Shown here: positions 1-9,426 of the stretch, piece after piece
Numbering within the stretch: position 1 is the stretch's first letter
How the letters are laid out: each line of letters starts with the position of its first letter
DNA from: Sphingomonas sp. ATCC 31555
GTDB taxonomy: Bacteria; Pseudomonadota; Alphaproteobacteria; Sphingomonadales; Sphingomonadaceae
NCBI RefSeq assembly: GCF_000282895.1
Contig: NZ_ALBQ01000023.1
Coordinates: 1 to 64,000, forward strand
Length of the DNA: 64,000 nt
Reading direction: 5' to 3'
Notes under the pieces: model-generated
What the model was told of the DNA's origin: nothing
What the model saw: only the letters and a program-made list of their open reading frames with translations
The model's database searches: none
Translations under genes and position numbers: made by a program

Positions 1-80
1 AGTTCCTGCGGATATGATCCAGATTGATCGGAAAACGCTCTAGCTTGAGGCAAGAGCCGCGACGTAATGCCAATAAATAC

Positions 81-103
81 CGGCTTTCGCCGGAATGACG
101 GAC
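81..103. repeat. partial copy of a sphingomonad-type palindromic repeat
   Basis: The stretch CGGCTTTCGCCGGAATGACG and its next bases closely match one arm of the palindromic repeat at 60851-60959 (core CTTTCGCCGGGATGACGG), with one A/G difference in the shared core. It lies in the 143-nt non-coding edge downstream of hflX and contains the short hairpin CCGG-CTTTCG-CCGG. The other arm is not seen inside the window, so it may be a degenerate or half copy. I see nothing else recognisable in positions 1-143. Confidence 0.5.
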
Positions 104-143
104 CCATGGCGACTCCAAGCAATCGAAACGAGAGCGCTCCACC

Positions 144-1436
144 CTACCCCCGTGTGACGAACCGCTCGTAATCGCGCGGCGCCATGCGGACTTCGTACAC
201 CGCCTGCTCGTCCTCAATATGCTGTCCGATCACGTCGCCATGCTGGTGCAGCCACGCGGCCGCGGCACCGTCGGCGGGATCGAGCCGAAGCGTGTAGCGG
301 CGGTGCCCCTCGGTCAGTCGCCCAGCGACCGCCTCGACCAGCGCATCGACACCCTCCCCGTTCAGCGCCGAGATCACCCGCACCTCGTCAGTCCGGCGCG
401 CAGCCATCGCCAGCGCCTCCTCGCGCTGCTCCTCATCGAGCAGGTCGAGCTTGTTCCACGCTTCGAAGCGCGGGGTCTGCTCGGACACGCCGATTTCCTG
501 GAGCACCTTCTCAACGTCGGCGCGCTGCGCCTCTGTGTCCGGATGTGCGATATCGCGGACGTGGATCAGCAGGTCTGCCGAGACAACCTCTTCCAGCGTC
601 GCCTTGAACGCGGCGACCAGCTGGGTCGGAAGCTCGGAGACGAAACCCACGGTGTCCGACAGGATCGCCTTGTCGATGCCCGGCAGCGATATCTGGCGCA
701 GCGTCGGGTCCAGGGTGGCGAACAGCAGGTTCTCGGCCATCACCTCGGCGCCGGTCAGCCGATTGAACAAGGTCGACTTGCCGGCATTGGTATAGCCAAC
801 CAGCGCCACCACCGGCCAAGGCGCGCGCTGGCGTCGGTCGCGGTGAAGGGTGCGGGTGCGGCTGACCTGGTCGAGCTCACGCCGCAGCCGCGCCATGCGG
901 TCGCGGATCAGTCGGCGGTCGGCCTCGATCTGGGTCTCGCCCGGCCCGCCGAGGAAGCCGAAGCCGCCGCGCTGGCGCTCAAGGTGGGTCCAGCTGCGCA
1001 CCAGCCGGCCCGCCTGGTAATCGAGGTGGGCGAGTTCGACCTGCAGCCGGCCTTCGGCGGTACGGGCGCGCTCGCCGAAGATTTCCAGGATAAGCCCGGT
1101 GCGATCGATCACCTTGCAGCCGAGCGCCGTCTCGAGGTTGCGCTGCTGCACCGGCGTCAGCGCCGCATCGAACACCGCAAGCTGGAGCTCGCCGTCGCGC
1201 ACCGTCTCGGCCAGGGCTTCCACCTGGCCCGAGCCGATCAGCGTACCCGGCTTGGGCTGACGCAGCCGAACGGCGACCCGCTCGACCACGTCGACGCCGA
1301 TCGCCGCGGCGAGGCCGGCCGTTTCTTCCAGCCGCGCCTCGGCGTCGCGCGAGCTTCCGCCCATGTCCGGATAGACGACGAGCGCGCGTGCGCCCCGCGC
1401 GAATTCGTCGGGGTCGCGCTCGAAACCAGTGCTCAT
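144..1436 (-). CDS. hflX: GTPase HflX
   Basis: Ribosome-associated GTPase of the Obg-HflX superfamily, known to split or rescue stalled 70S ribosomes under stress. The 430-residue protein has the HflX N-terminal domain followed by the glycine-rich signature GFGFLGGPGETQIE (residues 158-171) and a helical linker. The G domain has G1 GYTNAGKST (214-222), G3 DTVGF (261-265) and G4 NKLD (328-331). Length is normal for the family. It is the last gene of a minus-strand run and starts 7 nt after the hfq stop, the usual hfq-hflX pairing, so co-transcription is likely. Assignment is secure. Confidence 0.95.
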   Translation of the reverse strand: MSTGFERDPDEFARGARALVVYPDMGGSSRDAEARLEETAGLAAAIGVDVVERVAVRLRQPKPGTLIGSGQVEALAETVRDGELQLAVFDAALTPVQQRNLETALGCKVIDRTGLILEIFGERARTAEGRLQVELAHLDYQAGRLVRSWTHLERQRGGFGFLGGPGETQIEADRRLIRDRMARLRRELDQVSRTRTLHRDRRQRAPWPVVALVGYTNAGKSTLFNRLTGAEVMAENLLFATLDPTLRQISLPGIDKAILSDTVGFVSELPTQLVAAFKATLEEVVSADLLIHVRDIAHPDTEAQRADVEKVLQEIGVSEQTPRFEAWNKLDLLDEEQREEALAMAARRTDEVRVISALNGEGVDALVEAVAGRLTEGHRRYTLRLDPADGAAAAWLHQHGDVIGQHIEDEQAVYEVRMAPRDYERFVTRG

Positions 1437-1443
1437 GCCGACG

Positions 1444-1935
1444 TCAATCGTCGTCGCCGCTATTGGTTTCCTCGGCGAGGTTCAGCGGATGCGCGGGCTG
1501 GATGGTGGAAACGGCATGTTTGTAGACCAGCTGGGCCATGCCCTCGCGCTGGAGCAGCATGCAGAACAGGTCGAACGCGGCGATCTGCCCTTGCAGCATC
1601 ACGCCGTTCACCAGGAACATCGTGACGTTTTCCTGCGCCTTGCGCACGGCGTTGAGGAAGATTTCCTGCAACACCGGGTTCTTGTGCTGATACTCGCCCG
1701 CGGCCGTGAGCAGCGCGGCCAGGTCCATCGGGCCGGACGGCATGATCGTCGAGATCGCGTGCTTGTAGATCAGCTGCGACTGGCCGTCGCGACGGAGCAG
1801 CACCGAAAAATTGTCAAACCAGGTAACGATCCCCTGGAGCTTGACGCCCTTGACGAGGAACATCGTAACCGGCGTCTTCGACCGGCGCAGTGAGTTGAGG
1901 AACAGGTCCTGAAGCGAAGTCTGCTTCTCTGCCAT
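1444..1935 (-). CDS. hfq: RNA chaperone Hfq, two Sm domains fused in tandem
   Basis: Sm-like RNA chaperone that matches small RNAs with mRNAs. At 163 residues it is longer than a single-domain Hfq because it holds two complete Hfq domains. Domain 1 (about 6-66) and domain 2 (about 87-147) each carry the Sm1 pattern G-V-x-L-Q-G and the Sm2 signature Y-K-H-A-(I/V)-S-T-I, at 57-64 and 138-145. A linker of roughly 20 residues joins them and the tail is acidic. The rim patch that is arginine-rich in E. coli Hfq is RRSK (17-20) in domain 1 but RKAQ (98-101) in domain 2, so the halves have diverged. A pseudo-hexamer of three chains is the likely assembly (inference). It lies between ntrX and hflX as in many alphaproteobacteria. 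Confidence 0.95.
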   Translation of the reverse strand: MAEKQTSLQDLFLNSLRRSKTPVTMFLVKGVKLQGIVTWFDNFSVLLRRDGQSQLIYKHAISTIMPSGPMDLAALLTAAGEYQHKNPVLQEIFLNAVRKAQENVTMFLVNGVMLQGQIAAFDLFCMLLQREGMAQLVYKHAVSTIQPAHPLNLAEETNSGDDD

Positions 1936-2064
1936 ATGGTTGGCTCCATTTATTCTTGGCGGGATTTGTCCCGCGGTGCGCCGTTCCCGGCGTCAGGGTC
2001 GGCGCCACCCTGGCGCCGGGCTGTAATCTAAGGCGTTCGTCGCACGGCGTCCATAGGGGTGCAC

Positions 2065-3444
2065 TCACTCCTCGCGCGCATCGGTGATGCCGAGCAGCTT
2101 GAGCTTTCGGTGCAGCGCCGAGCGCTCCATGCCGATGAAGCTGGCAGTGCGAGAGATATTGCCGGAAAACCGCCGGATCTGAACGCGCAGATATTCCCGC
2201 TCGAAGCTCTCACGTGCTTCCTTCAGCGGTGCACCCATGATCGCGCTAGACGCCATGCCGCCGGTCGTTTCGCCCGGTCGGCCAAGCACTTCAGGAGGAA
2301 GCAGATCGATGTCGATCCGGCCGATCCGGTCACCCGGCGCCAGGATCACCGTTCGTTCCACCACGTTCCGAAGCTGGCGGACATTGCCCGGCCAGTCATA
2401 GCTCTGCAGGGCCACCATTGCGTCGGCGGCGATCTCAGGCGTGGGTACGCGCCGCTCGGCGGCGTAATGCGCGACATAATGCTCCACCAACGCCGGTATG
2501 TCCTCGCGGCGATCGGTCAGCGGCGGGATTGGCACGGGCACGACGTTCAGTCGATAATACAGATCTTCGCGAAACCGGCCGGCGCCGATTTCCGACATCA
2601 AGTCGCGTGCCGTGGCGGAGACCACGCGGACGTCGACCTTGACGATCCGGGTTCCGCCGACGCGGCTGAAACTCTGGTCGGTTAGCACGCGCAGGATGCG
2701 AGCTTGCGTAGCCACCGGCATGTCGGCGATCTCATCGAGGAACAAGGTGCCGCCATGGGCCTGTTCGAGCAGGCCGGGCCGGACAAGATCCCCCGCCTCC
2801 TCCACCCCGAACAATTCCTCGTCAACGCGGTCGGGAGTCATGCGTGCCGCGCTCACGATTACGAAGGGCGCATCGGCGCGCTGGCTCCACCCGTGCAGCA
2901 GGCGGGCGGCCACTTCCTTGCCCACGCCCGCACCACCGGTGATGAGCACGCGGCTGCCGGTAGAAGCGACGCGTTTAAGCGTCGCACGCACCGCGTTGAT
3001 CGCGCTGGAGGCGCCGTGAAGATCGGTGCCCCGCCCCGCCACCGCGCGTAGCGACGCCACCTCGCGCCGCAGCCGCTCCGTCTCGGTCGCGCGTGCAACC
3101 ATCAACAGCAGCCGTTCGGCCTCGAAAGGCTTTTCGATGAAGTCGGCCGCACCCCGCCGGATCGCTGCCACGGCTGTATCCAGATTGCCATGGCCGGAGA
3201 TCACCAGCACCGGGATCGAAGGGTCGCGCCGCTTGATCTCGTCCAGCAGTTCCAGCCCGTCGAGCCGCGAGCCTTGCAGCCACACGTCGAGCAGCACCAG
3301 ACTAGGCCGCCGCTCGGCGATGGCCTCGAGTGCGGAGTCGCTGTCGGCGGCGTTGCGAGTGGCGTAGCCCTCGTCCTCCAACACGCCGGCTACCAACTCG
3401 CGAATGTCGCGTTCGTCGTCTACGACGAGAATATCCAGGCTCAT
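2065..3444 (-). CDS. ntrX: NtrX-family response regulator lacking GAFTGA
   Basis: Response regulator partner of NtrY, linked in alphaproteobacteria to nitrogen, redox and envelope control. The chosen ATG at 3444 begins MSLDILVVDDE and overlaps the ntrY stop as ATGA; an upstream in-frame extension has no receiver-domain sense. The receiver domain (about 1-120) has phospho-acceptor Asp53. The AAA+ domain has a slightly unusual Walker A GGAGVGKE (170-177) and Walker B LFLDE. After ELFG (about 210-213), where NtrC-type activators have GAFTGA, this protein reads VEEAGDLVRPG, so the sigma-54 contact loop is missing. A Fis-type helix-turn-helix closes the 459-residue protein. It probably regulates without sigma-54. 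Confidence 0.92.
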   Translation of the reverse strand: MSLDILVVDDERDIRELVAGVLEDEGYATRNAADSDSALEAIAERRPSLVLLDVWLQGSRLDGLELLDEIKRRDPSIPVLVISGHGNLDTAVAAIRRGAADFIEKPFEAERLLLMVARATETERLRREVASLRAVAGRGTDLHGASSAINAVRATLKRVASTGSRVLITGGAGVGKEVAARLLHGWSQRADAPFVIVSAARMTPDRVDEELFGVEEAGDLVRPGLLEQAHGGTLFLDEIADMPVATQARILRVLTDQSFSRVGGTRIVKVDVRVVSATARDLMSEIGAGRFREDLYYRLNVVPVPIPPLTDRREDIPALVEHYVAHYAAERRVPTPEIAADAMVALQSYDWPGNVRQLRNVVERTVILAPGDRIGRIDIDLLPPEVLGRPGETTGGMASSAIMGAPLKEARESFEREYLRVQIRRFSGNISRTASFIGMERSALHRKLKLLGITDAREE

Positions 3445-5708
3445 ATTCTGCTTCCGGTTCGGGTGAGCATCGCCGGACGCGAATCCTTCGCATCCTCTGG
3501 CGCTTCGGTGAGTGCGACGCCAGCAAGCATCGCGGTATCGAAACACAAGCTGACCAGGGTGCCGCCGCCGGGGCGATCGGCGAAGGCGATCGTGCCGCAA
3601 TGTTCCTCAACGATCTTCTTGACGATGGCGAGGCCCAGGCCAGTGCCGCGGCTGCGCGTCGTCATATATGGCTCGACGATCCGATCCCGTTCGACCGGCA
3701 GGCCCACGCCGTTATCGGCAAGGGTGAGGACAAGCTTGCCATCGGCTTCGGGATGGATGACGAGATGCACTTCGCCCTGCGGCAGATCTGCTCCGGCGCC
3801 CGCCGCGTCGTTGCGCGCGTCAATCGCCTCCACCGCATTCTTGACGATATTAGTAAGGGCTTGGCCTATTTGCCGACGATCGCACACAAGCGAAGGCGCC
3901 GGATCAGGCGCGTCCAGCGTGAAGCGCATTGCGGGATGCGCCACCTCGTGCAGGAACATCGATTGTCGCGCGATATCGAGCAGCGATTCCCGTCGGAACA
4001 TCGGCTTCGGCATGCGCGCGAAGGAGGAGAATTCGTCGACCATGCGGCGGAGATCGCCAACCTGGCGGATAATCGTTTCAGTCAACCGTGCGAACACGCC
4101 GTCGCTGCTGTCCACCTGCTTGCCATAGCGGCGCTGCAGGCGCTCCGCCGCAAGCTGGATCGGGGTGAGCGGGTTCTTGATCTCGTGCGCGATGCGGCGG
4201 GCAACGTCTGCCCAGGCCGCCCGGCGCTGATCGTTCAACTGCTGGGTGATGTCGTCGAAGGTGAGCACCTGCCCGCCTTCGTCGGATGTGACCTTCACCG
4301 CCAGCGTCCGGGCCTCGCCCCCGCTCGCGATCTGCACGATGCCCTCGCGTTCGCCGCCGCCGAGCATGGTTTCAAGCTCGGGCGCGAGCGCCGCCAGGGG
4401 CTGACCCACCGGATCTTCTGCCTTATGCCGCAGTAGCGCATTGGCCGACGCGTTGATCAGACGCACCCGATGGTCGCCGCCGATTGCAATGACGCCAGCC
4501 GATACGCCGGACATCACCGCTTCAATCAACGCGCGGCGGCTGTCGAGCTGGGCATTCGCCGTCACAAGCGCATTGGTCTGTGCGCTCAGACGCTCGGTCA
4601 TGCTGTTGAACGCGATGCCCAGCGTGGCGACCTCGTCGATACGCTCCGGCGGCGGAACGCGCGCGGTCAGATCGCCGTCTGCCACCTGCCCCGCTGCCTT
4701 GACGAGTTGATCAATGGGCCGAACCAACCGATCCGCAACCGCGAGCGCAATCCAGGTCGCGATTCCGACGATCAGCAGCGCGACACCGAACAGCACCGCG
4801 TTGAATTGCAGCTGAAGCGCACGCGACCGCGCGATCAGCGCATTATACTCGCTCCTGATGCGATCGGCTGCGACGTTCTGCCGGTTGAGAAACTCGACGT
4901 TGGTCGGCGTCGCAACGTACAGGAAGAGATTGGCCGAGCGATCGATCGGTGTAACGACCCATAGCATTTCAGAGTCGAAGTTCGTCGCGCTCTCGCCGTT
5001 TTTCATCACCTTCAGCACGTTACGCGACACCCTGCGCGCGAAAACCGGCGCGGATGGTGCTTCAAGGGAATAAATCACGTCGACCTTGTCGCCATCCACG
5101 ACACGAAATAGCACCGATTGTGACAACCCGCGGTACACGATCTGCCGCAGATACCAATCCTGGAACAGGGGAGACTGCGGCGTGATTTTGGGCCAGCTTT
5201 CGATAAGATCGTTGACCATGGTCCGCGCCTCTAGCGTCCATCGACTGGCGACCAGCGTTTTTCCCTCTTCGGAAATCGCCGACGCCGTATCGAGTGCGGC
5301 GCGGGCCCGTTGAGATCCCCAGAGCTGGATGCCCGACTGGAACATGATCGAGGCTGCGATAACCGTGAGGACGATCGGCGCACTGGCCATGAGGGTGAAC
5401 ACCGCCACCAACCGGACGTGCAACCGTCCTCCGCCGGCGAGCGCAGAGCGTGCAGTGCGATTGATCGCGATGCGGCGCCCGATCAGTACGATCAGCGCGA
5501 CATAGGGCAGCAGGTTGACGAGCAGCAGCGTTGCGGCGACGCCCGGACTGAACAGCTGTTGCTTGGAATTTTCCTTAACGAACCAGTAGGTTACAACAGG
5601 TGTAGCGAGCGCCAAAGCCAGAACGAGAAACTCGACAAGCCGAACCCATCGGCCGGACCGGGACCAATCCTCATGCGTGTCGAGATTCGTTGGATCTACC
5701 GCGTCCAT
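3441..5708 (-). CDS. ntrY: NtrY-family sensor histidine kinase
   Basis: Membrane histidine kinase that phosphorylates NtrX. Three hydrophobic segments in the first 120 or so residues and a fourth near residue 300 enclose a periplasmic sensing region. HAMP, PAS, HisKA (H-box RRIAHEIKNPLTPIQ) and an HATPase domain with GTGLGLAIVKKI follow. An in-frame ATG also exists at 5747. I prefer 5708 (MDAVDPTN, 755 residues) because AAGGA lies 4 nt before it, while the upstream ATG has no clear Shine-Dalgarno sequence. Its stop overlaps the ntrX start by 4 nt, so the two are translationally coupled. Confidence 0.92.
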   Translation of the reverse strand: MDAVDPTNLDTHEDWSRSGRWVRLVEFLVLALALATPVVTYWFVKENSKQQLFSPGVAATLLLVNLLPYVALIVLIGRRIAINRTARSALAGGGRLHVRLVAVFTLMASAPIVLTVIAASIMFQSGIQLWGSQRARAALDTASAISEEGKTLVASRWTLEARTMVNDLIESWPKITPQSPLFQDWYLRQIVYRGLSQSVLFRVVDGDKVDVIYSLEAPSAPVFARRVSRNVLKVMKNGESATNFDSEMLWVVTPIDRSANLFLYVATPTNVEFLNRQNVAADRIRSEYNALIARSRALQLQFNAVLFGVALLIVGIATWIALAVADRLVRPIDQLVKAAGQVADGDLTARVPPPERIDEVATLGIAFNSMTERLSAQTNALVTANAQLDSRRALIEAVMSGVSAGVIAIGGDHRVRLINASANALLRHKAEDPVGQPLAALAPELETMLGGGEREGIVQIASGGEARTLAVKVTSDEGGQVLTFDDITQQLNDQRRAAWADVARRIAHEIKNPLTPIQLAAERLQRRYGKQVDSSDGVFARLTETIIRQVGDLRRMVDEFSSFARMPKPMFRRESLLDIARQSMFLHEVAHPAMRFTLDAPDPAPSLVCDRRQIGQALTNIVKNAVEAIDARNDAAGAGADLPQGEVHLVIHPEADGKLVLTLADNGVGLPVERDRIVEPYMTTRSRGTGLGLAIVKKIVEEHCGTIAFADRPGGGTLVSLCFDTAMLAGVALTEAPEDAKDSRPAMLTRTGSRI

Positions 5709-5791
5709 TGCGTCCTTGATACACGCCGATTGTGGCAAAAAGAACACATAAAATCACATGATGTAGCGCGCCCGCATCGATCGCTGGCAGG

Positions 5792-5814
5792 GGAGCCTCA
5801 GTTTCTCAGGCTCC
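5792..5814 (-). terminator. hairpin at the end of ntrC
   Basis: An inverted repeat GGAGCCT / AGGCTCC with a 9-nt spacer straddles the ntrC stop codon (5806-5808) in the short gap before ntrY. There is no convincing T-run just after it on the minus strand, so it may only attenuate transcription between ntrBC and ntrYX. Confidence 0.35.
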
Positions 5815-7248
5815 ATCCTGCGTTTTTGCGCCCGATCCCAGACCCAACGTGTCCATGCGTTTCCGCAACGTGTTGCGATTGATCCCCAGCGCTCTGGCTG
5901 CCCGCAACTGATTGTTGTGATGTCGTGCCAGCATCGTCTCGATCAGCGGCCGTTCCACTTCCCCGATGATTCGGTCGTAAAGGGTGCCGTCGTCGATTGC
6001 ATGAGGCTCCTCGATGGCAATACGCTCCAGCCGCGCTCGGATCGCCGCTTCGATGCCCGCATCGCGCGCGCTCGGTGCAGCACTGGCCCCTTCGCCCAGA
6101 GCCCGACGCAGGGCAGCCGCATCGATCCACTCGTCCCGGGAAAGCGCGGCGAGACGGCGCATGAGGTTTTCAAGCTCACGGACATTGCCCGGCCACTCTA
6201 GCGTCTCCAGCAGGGCGACGGCATCCTTGTCGAGCTGCTTGCGTGGCAGCCCGTCCTCGGCGGCACGTTCGAGGAAATGACGTGCTAGCAGCGGGATGTC
6301 CTGGCGCCGATCGCGCAGCGCCGGCAGGCTGATTGGCACCACGTTCAGCCGATAGAACAGGTCCTCTCGGAACTGGCCGATCTGCACCAGCTGGGCTAGG
6401 TCCTTGTTGGTTGCGGCGACGATCCGCACATCCGCTCGGATGGTTCGTGCGCCGCCGACTGTAGTGAACTCGCCAGATTGCAGCACGCGCAACAGTCGCG
6501 TCTGAGCATCCATCGGCATGTCGCCGATCTCGTCGAGGAAAAGCGTGCCGCCAGCCGCCTGCTCAAACTTGCCCGCGACGCGCGCCTGTGCCCCCGTGAA
6601 GGCACCGCGCTCATGGCCGAACAGCTCCGCCTCGATCAGTTCGCGCGGGATCGCAGCCATGTTCAGCGCGACAAAGGGCGCGCGTCGACGCGGACCCAGG
6701 TCGTGGATGGCCTTGGCCACCAGCTCCTTGCCCGTGCCCGACTCCCCGCTGATGAGCACGGTCAGATCGTTGGAGACGACGCGAGCGATGACCCGATACA
6801 CCTCCTGCATCGCCGGCGATCGGCCGATCAGCGAGGGGCCGCCATCCTGCTCCACGTCTGGCAGGTCGGCGGGCCGACGGCGCCCACGCGCGATCGCGCT
6901 CTGCACCGCCTGGGTCAACACGTCGAGGTCGAAGGGTTTGGGGAGATAATCGAACGCGCCCACCTCTGTCGCGCGGACTGCCGTTGCCAGCGTGTTCTGG
7001 GCAGAAAAGACGATTACCGGCAGCGAAGGATGCGCTGCCATAAGCCCTGATACGACGTCCAGCCCATTGCCGTCCGGCAACACGACGTCCGTCACCAGTA
7101 CATCGGGAATGCCGGTGCCAAGCGCCCGCCGCAGTTCGGCAACGCTAGCTGCGGTCGCGACGCGATGCCCTTCGCGCTTCAGCGCTGCGGCGACAACGGT
7201 ACGGATCGCCGTATCGTCATCGACGACCAAAACCGAGCCAGGCATCAT
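5806..7248 (-). CDS. ntrC: nitrogen regulation response regulator NtrC
   Basis: Sigma-54-dependent enhancer-binding activator, the DNA-binding output of the NtrB/NtrC nitrogen-limitation system. The 480-residue protein has a receiver domain (VVDDD near the N-terminus, acceptor Asp in the [10 protein letters not shown] stretch). The AAA+ domain has Walker A GESGTGKE, an intact GAFTGA loop after ELFGHER, and Walker [12 protein letters not shown] Fis-type C-terminal HTH ends it ([15 protein letters not shown]). The ATG overlaps the ntrB stop by 4 nt. The intact GAFTGA contrasts with the neighbouring NtrX. Confidence 0.96.
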   Translation of the reverse strand: MMPGSVLVVDDDTAIRTVVAAALKREGHRVATAASVAELRRALGTGIPDVLVTDVVLPDGNGLDVVSGLMAAHPSLPVIVFSAQNTLATAVRATEVGAFDYLPKPFDLDVLTQAVQSAIARGRRRPADLPDVEQDGGPSLIGRSPAMQEVYRVIARVVSNDLTVLISGESGTGKELVAKAIHDLGPRRRAPFVALNMAAIPRELIEAELFGHERGAFTGAQARVAGKFEQAAGGTLFLDEIGDMPMDAQTRLLRVLQSGEFTTVGGARTIRADVRIVAATNKDLAQLVQIGQFREDLFYRLNVVPISLPALRDRRQDIPLLARHFLERAAEDGLPRKQLDKDAVALLETLEWPGNVRELENLMRRLAALSRDEWIDAAALRRALGEGASAAPSARDAGIEAAIRARLERIAIEEPHAIDDGTLYDRIIGEVERPLIETMLARHHNNQLRAARALGINRNTLRKRMDTLGLGSGAKTQDGA

Positions 7249-8354
7249 GCCTTGGCTCGCGGCAAAAGGATGCGGAACACCGTGACCTCCGGTTCGCGTT
7301 CGCGGGCATATTGCACGATGCCGCCCATGTCCCGCACCAGTTTTTCGACGAGCGGTAGGCCCAGCCCCTTGCCTTCCGGCTTTCCGGAGACGAACGGCTC
7401 AAACAGATGCTCGGCGATATCGGCCGGGGCACCGGGGCCGTTATCCATCACGCAGATTTCGATGGGCAGCGGCCGCCGCGGCTGGCCCGGCCCGACACTT
7501 ACCGACATCCCATGGCGGAAGGCCGTCGAAAGAATGATCCGCGGCTGGGCGAGATCCGCAAGTGCCTCGGCGGCGTTCTTCAGGAGGTTGAGCAGCACTT
7601 GGAGAAAGGCGTCGCGATCGACCAGCACCGGCGGCAAGGAGGGATCGAACCATTCCTCGATCACCATGCCGCGCGCGAAGCCCGCCAACGCGACGCGACG
7701 GGCGTGGTCGAGCAGCGGATAAATGTTGGTCGGCACCAGATCGAGCGGGCGTGTGTCGGTGAAATCCTGCATTCGATCGATCAGCGCGGCTATGCGATCA
7801 ACCTCGGTGGTGATCAGACGGGTGAGTTCGCCATTGCTCTCCGGATCGCCGCCGCTCTGCAGGAGTTGCGCGGCGCCTCGAATGCCCGAAAGCGGATTTT
7901 TGATCTCGTGCCCCAGCATCGCCGCCGCCCCGATCGCCGCGCGGGCCCCGGCGGTGCGGTCCAAACCATGCCCCATCTTACGGGCCTGCGGAGCGTGGTG
8001 GAGCGTCACGATGCGCCAGCCCGGATGATCGGGCACCTGCGTCTCGAGGAAATCGACGCGAAGGCGGGTGCCACGCACCGCCTCGATCTCTGCATCGAAC
8101 GCGGCGAAGCCCCGCCCGTCTCGCCGCTCGGCATAATCCTCCGGCGGCAACAGGACCGCGTCATAGGGCTGGCCGACCATGCTGGTTTCGCTGTGATTCA
8201 GCAGCACCTCGCATGCGGGATTGGCATGGGCGATGCGACCGTCGGGGTCGAGCACCAGTACCGCCACGGGCAACGCGCCGAACAGCTCGGCGAAGCCCGG
8301 CCCTTCGACGGTTTGCGGGCGGAACCGCTTCAGGCCGCCGCGCGGGAAAGCCAC
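7245..8354 (-). CDS. ntrB: nitrogen regulation histidine kinase NtrB
   Basis: Soluble sensor kinase and phosphatase for NtrC, normally controlled by PII proteins. An N-terminal PAS domain (about 25-130) is followed by the H-box [18 protein letters not shown], the N-box [12 protein letters not shown] and a G-box with [13 protein letters not shown]. There are no membrane segments, as expected. Length 369. Its start lies 25 nt inside the end of dusB, the classical nifR3-ntrB-ntrC arrangement. A start slightly downstream cannot be excluded. Confidence 0.95.
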   Translation of the reverse strand: MAFPRGGLKRFRPQTVEGPGFAELFGALPVAVLVLDPDGRIAHANPACEVLLNHSETSMVGQPYDAVLLPPEDYAERRDGRGFAAFDAEIEAVRGTRLRVDFLETQVPDHPGWRIVTLHHAPQARKMGHGLDRTAGARAAIGAAAMLGHEIKNPLSGIRGAAQLLQSGGDPESNGELTRLITTEVDRIAALIDRMQDFTDTRPLDLVPTNIYPLLDHARRVALAGFARGMVIEEWFDPSLPPVLVDRDAFLQVLLNLLKNAAEALADLAQPRIILSTAFRHGMSVSVGPGQPRRPLPIEICVMDNGPGAPADIAEHLFEPFVSGKPEGKGLGLPLVEKLVRDMGGIVQYAREREPEVTVFRILLPRAKA

Positions 8355-9331
8355 GGCTCGTAGAATTCGGCCAGCATGTCGAGGACGCGCACCGCATCAG
8401 GCACCTGGTTTACCTTGTTGCGGAACTCGGCTGAACCCGGCAGCCCCTTGGTGTACCAGCCCAGATGCTTGCGCATCATGTTCACGCCAACCTCGCTGCC
8501 ATAATGTGCAAGAGTTTCGACGTAATGCTCGGTAATGACGCGATATTGCTCTTCAATGGGTGGCTCGGGCCGTTCACCCTTGCCCGTCAGGGCGTCCATC
8601 ACCTGTCGCAGGATCCAGGGCTTGCCATACGCGCCACGGCCGATCATCACGCCGTCCGCGCCGGATTGAGCCAGCGCCTCGCGCGCATCGCCCACCGAGC
8701 AGATGTCACCATTGACGATAACCGGGATCGACACCGCATCCTTCACGCGGCGCACGAAGCTCCAATCGGCGCTCCCGCGGTACATCTGATTGCGGGTACG
8801 GCCATGGACCGTCACCAGCTTGGCGCCGAGATCCTGCGCGATACGCGCGAGTTCCGGGGCATTCAAACTATCATGGTCCCAGCCCATCCGCATCTTGACC
8901 GTCACAGGCGTACGCACCGCGTCAACACAGGCACGAATGATCGCGCCGGCATGATCCAGGTCGCGCATCAGCGCCGAGCCAGCGTCGCCATTGGTCACCT
9001 TGCGAACCGGGCAGCCCATGTTGATGTCAATGATCGCGGCGCCGCGATCTTCGTTCAGCTTGGCCGCCTCTGCCATCTCGTGCGGCGTGCAGCCTACGAG
9101 TTGCATGGAAACCGGCTCTTCGATGGGATCCCACGCGGCCTTCTGCACCGATTGCCGAGTCTCTCGGATTGCAGCGGCGCTGGCGATCATCTCGGTGACA
9201 TTGAGGCCCGAACCGAAGCGCCGCACCGCGCGGCGAAACGGCAGGTCCGTCACGCCGGTCATCGGCGCGAGCAGCACCGGGGCTTCGACCCGCACGGGGC
9301 CGATCTGGATGGGGGCGAGTTCGCTCATCAA
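8330..9331 (-). CDS. dusB: tRNA-dihydrouridine synthase DusB (NifR3)
   Basis: FMN-dependent enzyme that reduces uridines to dihydrouridine in the tRNA D-loop. TIM-barrel features are present: [14 protein letters not shown] near the N-terminus, [18 protein letters not shown] with the catalytic Cys, [19 protein letters not shown] and an NGDI phosphate-binding segment. The 333-residue length is typical. It is the first gene of the dusB-ntrBC-ntrYX-hfq-hflX run. A 95-nt gap separates it from divergent ispDF, where promoters for both must lie. Confidence 0.95.
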   Translation of the reverse strand: MMSELAPIQIGPVRVEAPVLLAPMTGVTDLPFRRAVRRFGSGLNVTEMIASAAAIRETRQSVQKAAWDPIEEPVSMQLVGCTPHEMAEAAKLNEDRGAAIIDINMGCPVRKVTNGDAGSALMRDLDHAGAIIRACVDAVRTPVTVKMRMGWDHDSLNAPELARIAQDLGAKLVTVHGRTRNQMYRGSADWSFVRRVKDAVSIPVIVNGDICSVGDAREALAQSGADGVMIGRGAYGKPWILRQVMDALTGKGERPEPPIEEQYRVITEHYVETLAHYGSEVGVNMMRKHLGWYTKGLPGSAEFRNKVNQVPDAVRVLDMLAEFYEPWLSRAAA

Positions 9332-9426
9332 TTCTGCCTGAAAATCAGGCAGGCGATGTAGCGATCTCCGGTGACAAGAGCAAGGCAGGCCTACCCCCGA
9401 ACCTCAAACTTCGCTAGGCGGCGCGG

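Noticed and set aside
219..1625. Plus-strand 468-codon frame opposite hflX and hfq
   Set aside because: It is antisense to two well-supported genes, its translation is rich in Arg/His/Ala with no domain, and it has no ribosome site.
5709..5747. Upstream ATG of ntrY (13 extra residues)
   Set aside because: No Shine-Dalgarno before it, whereas the internal ATG has AAGGA at a workable distance.
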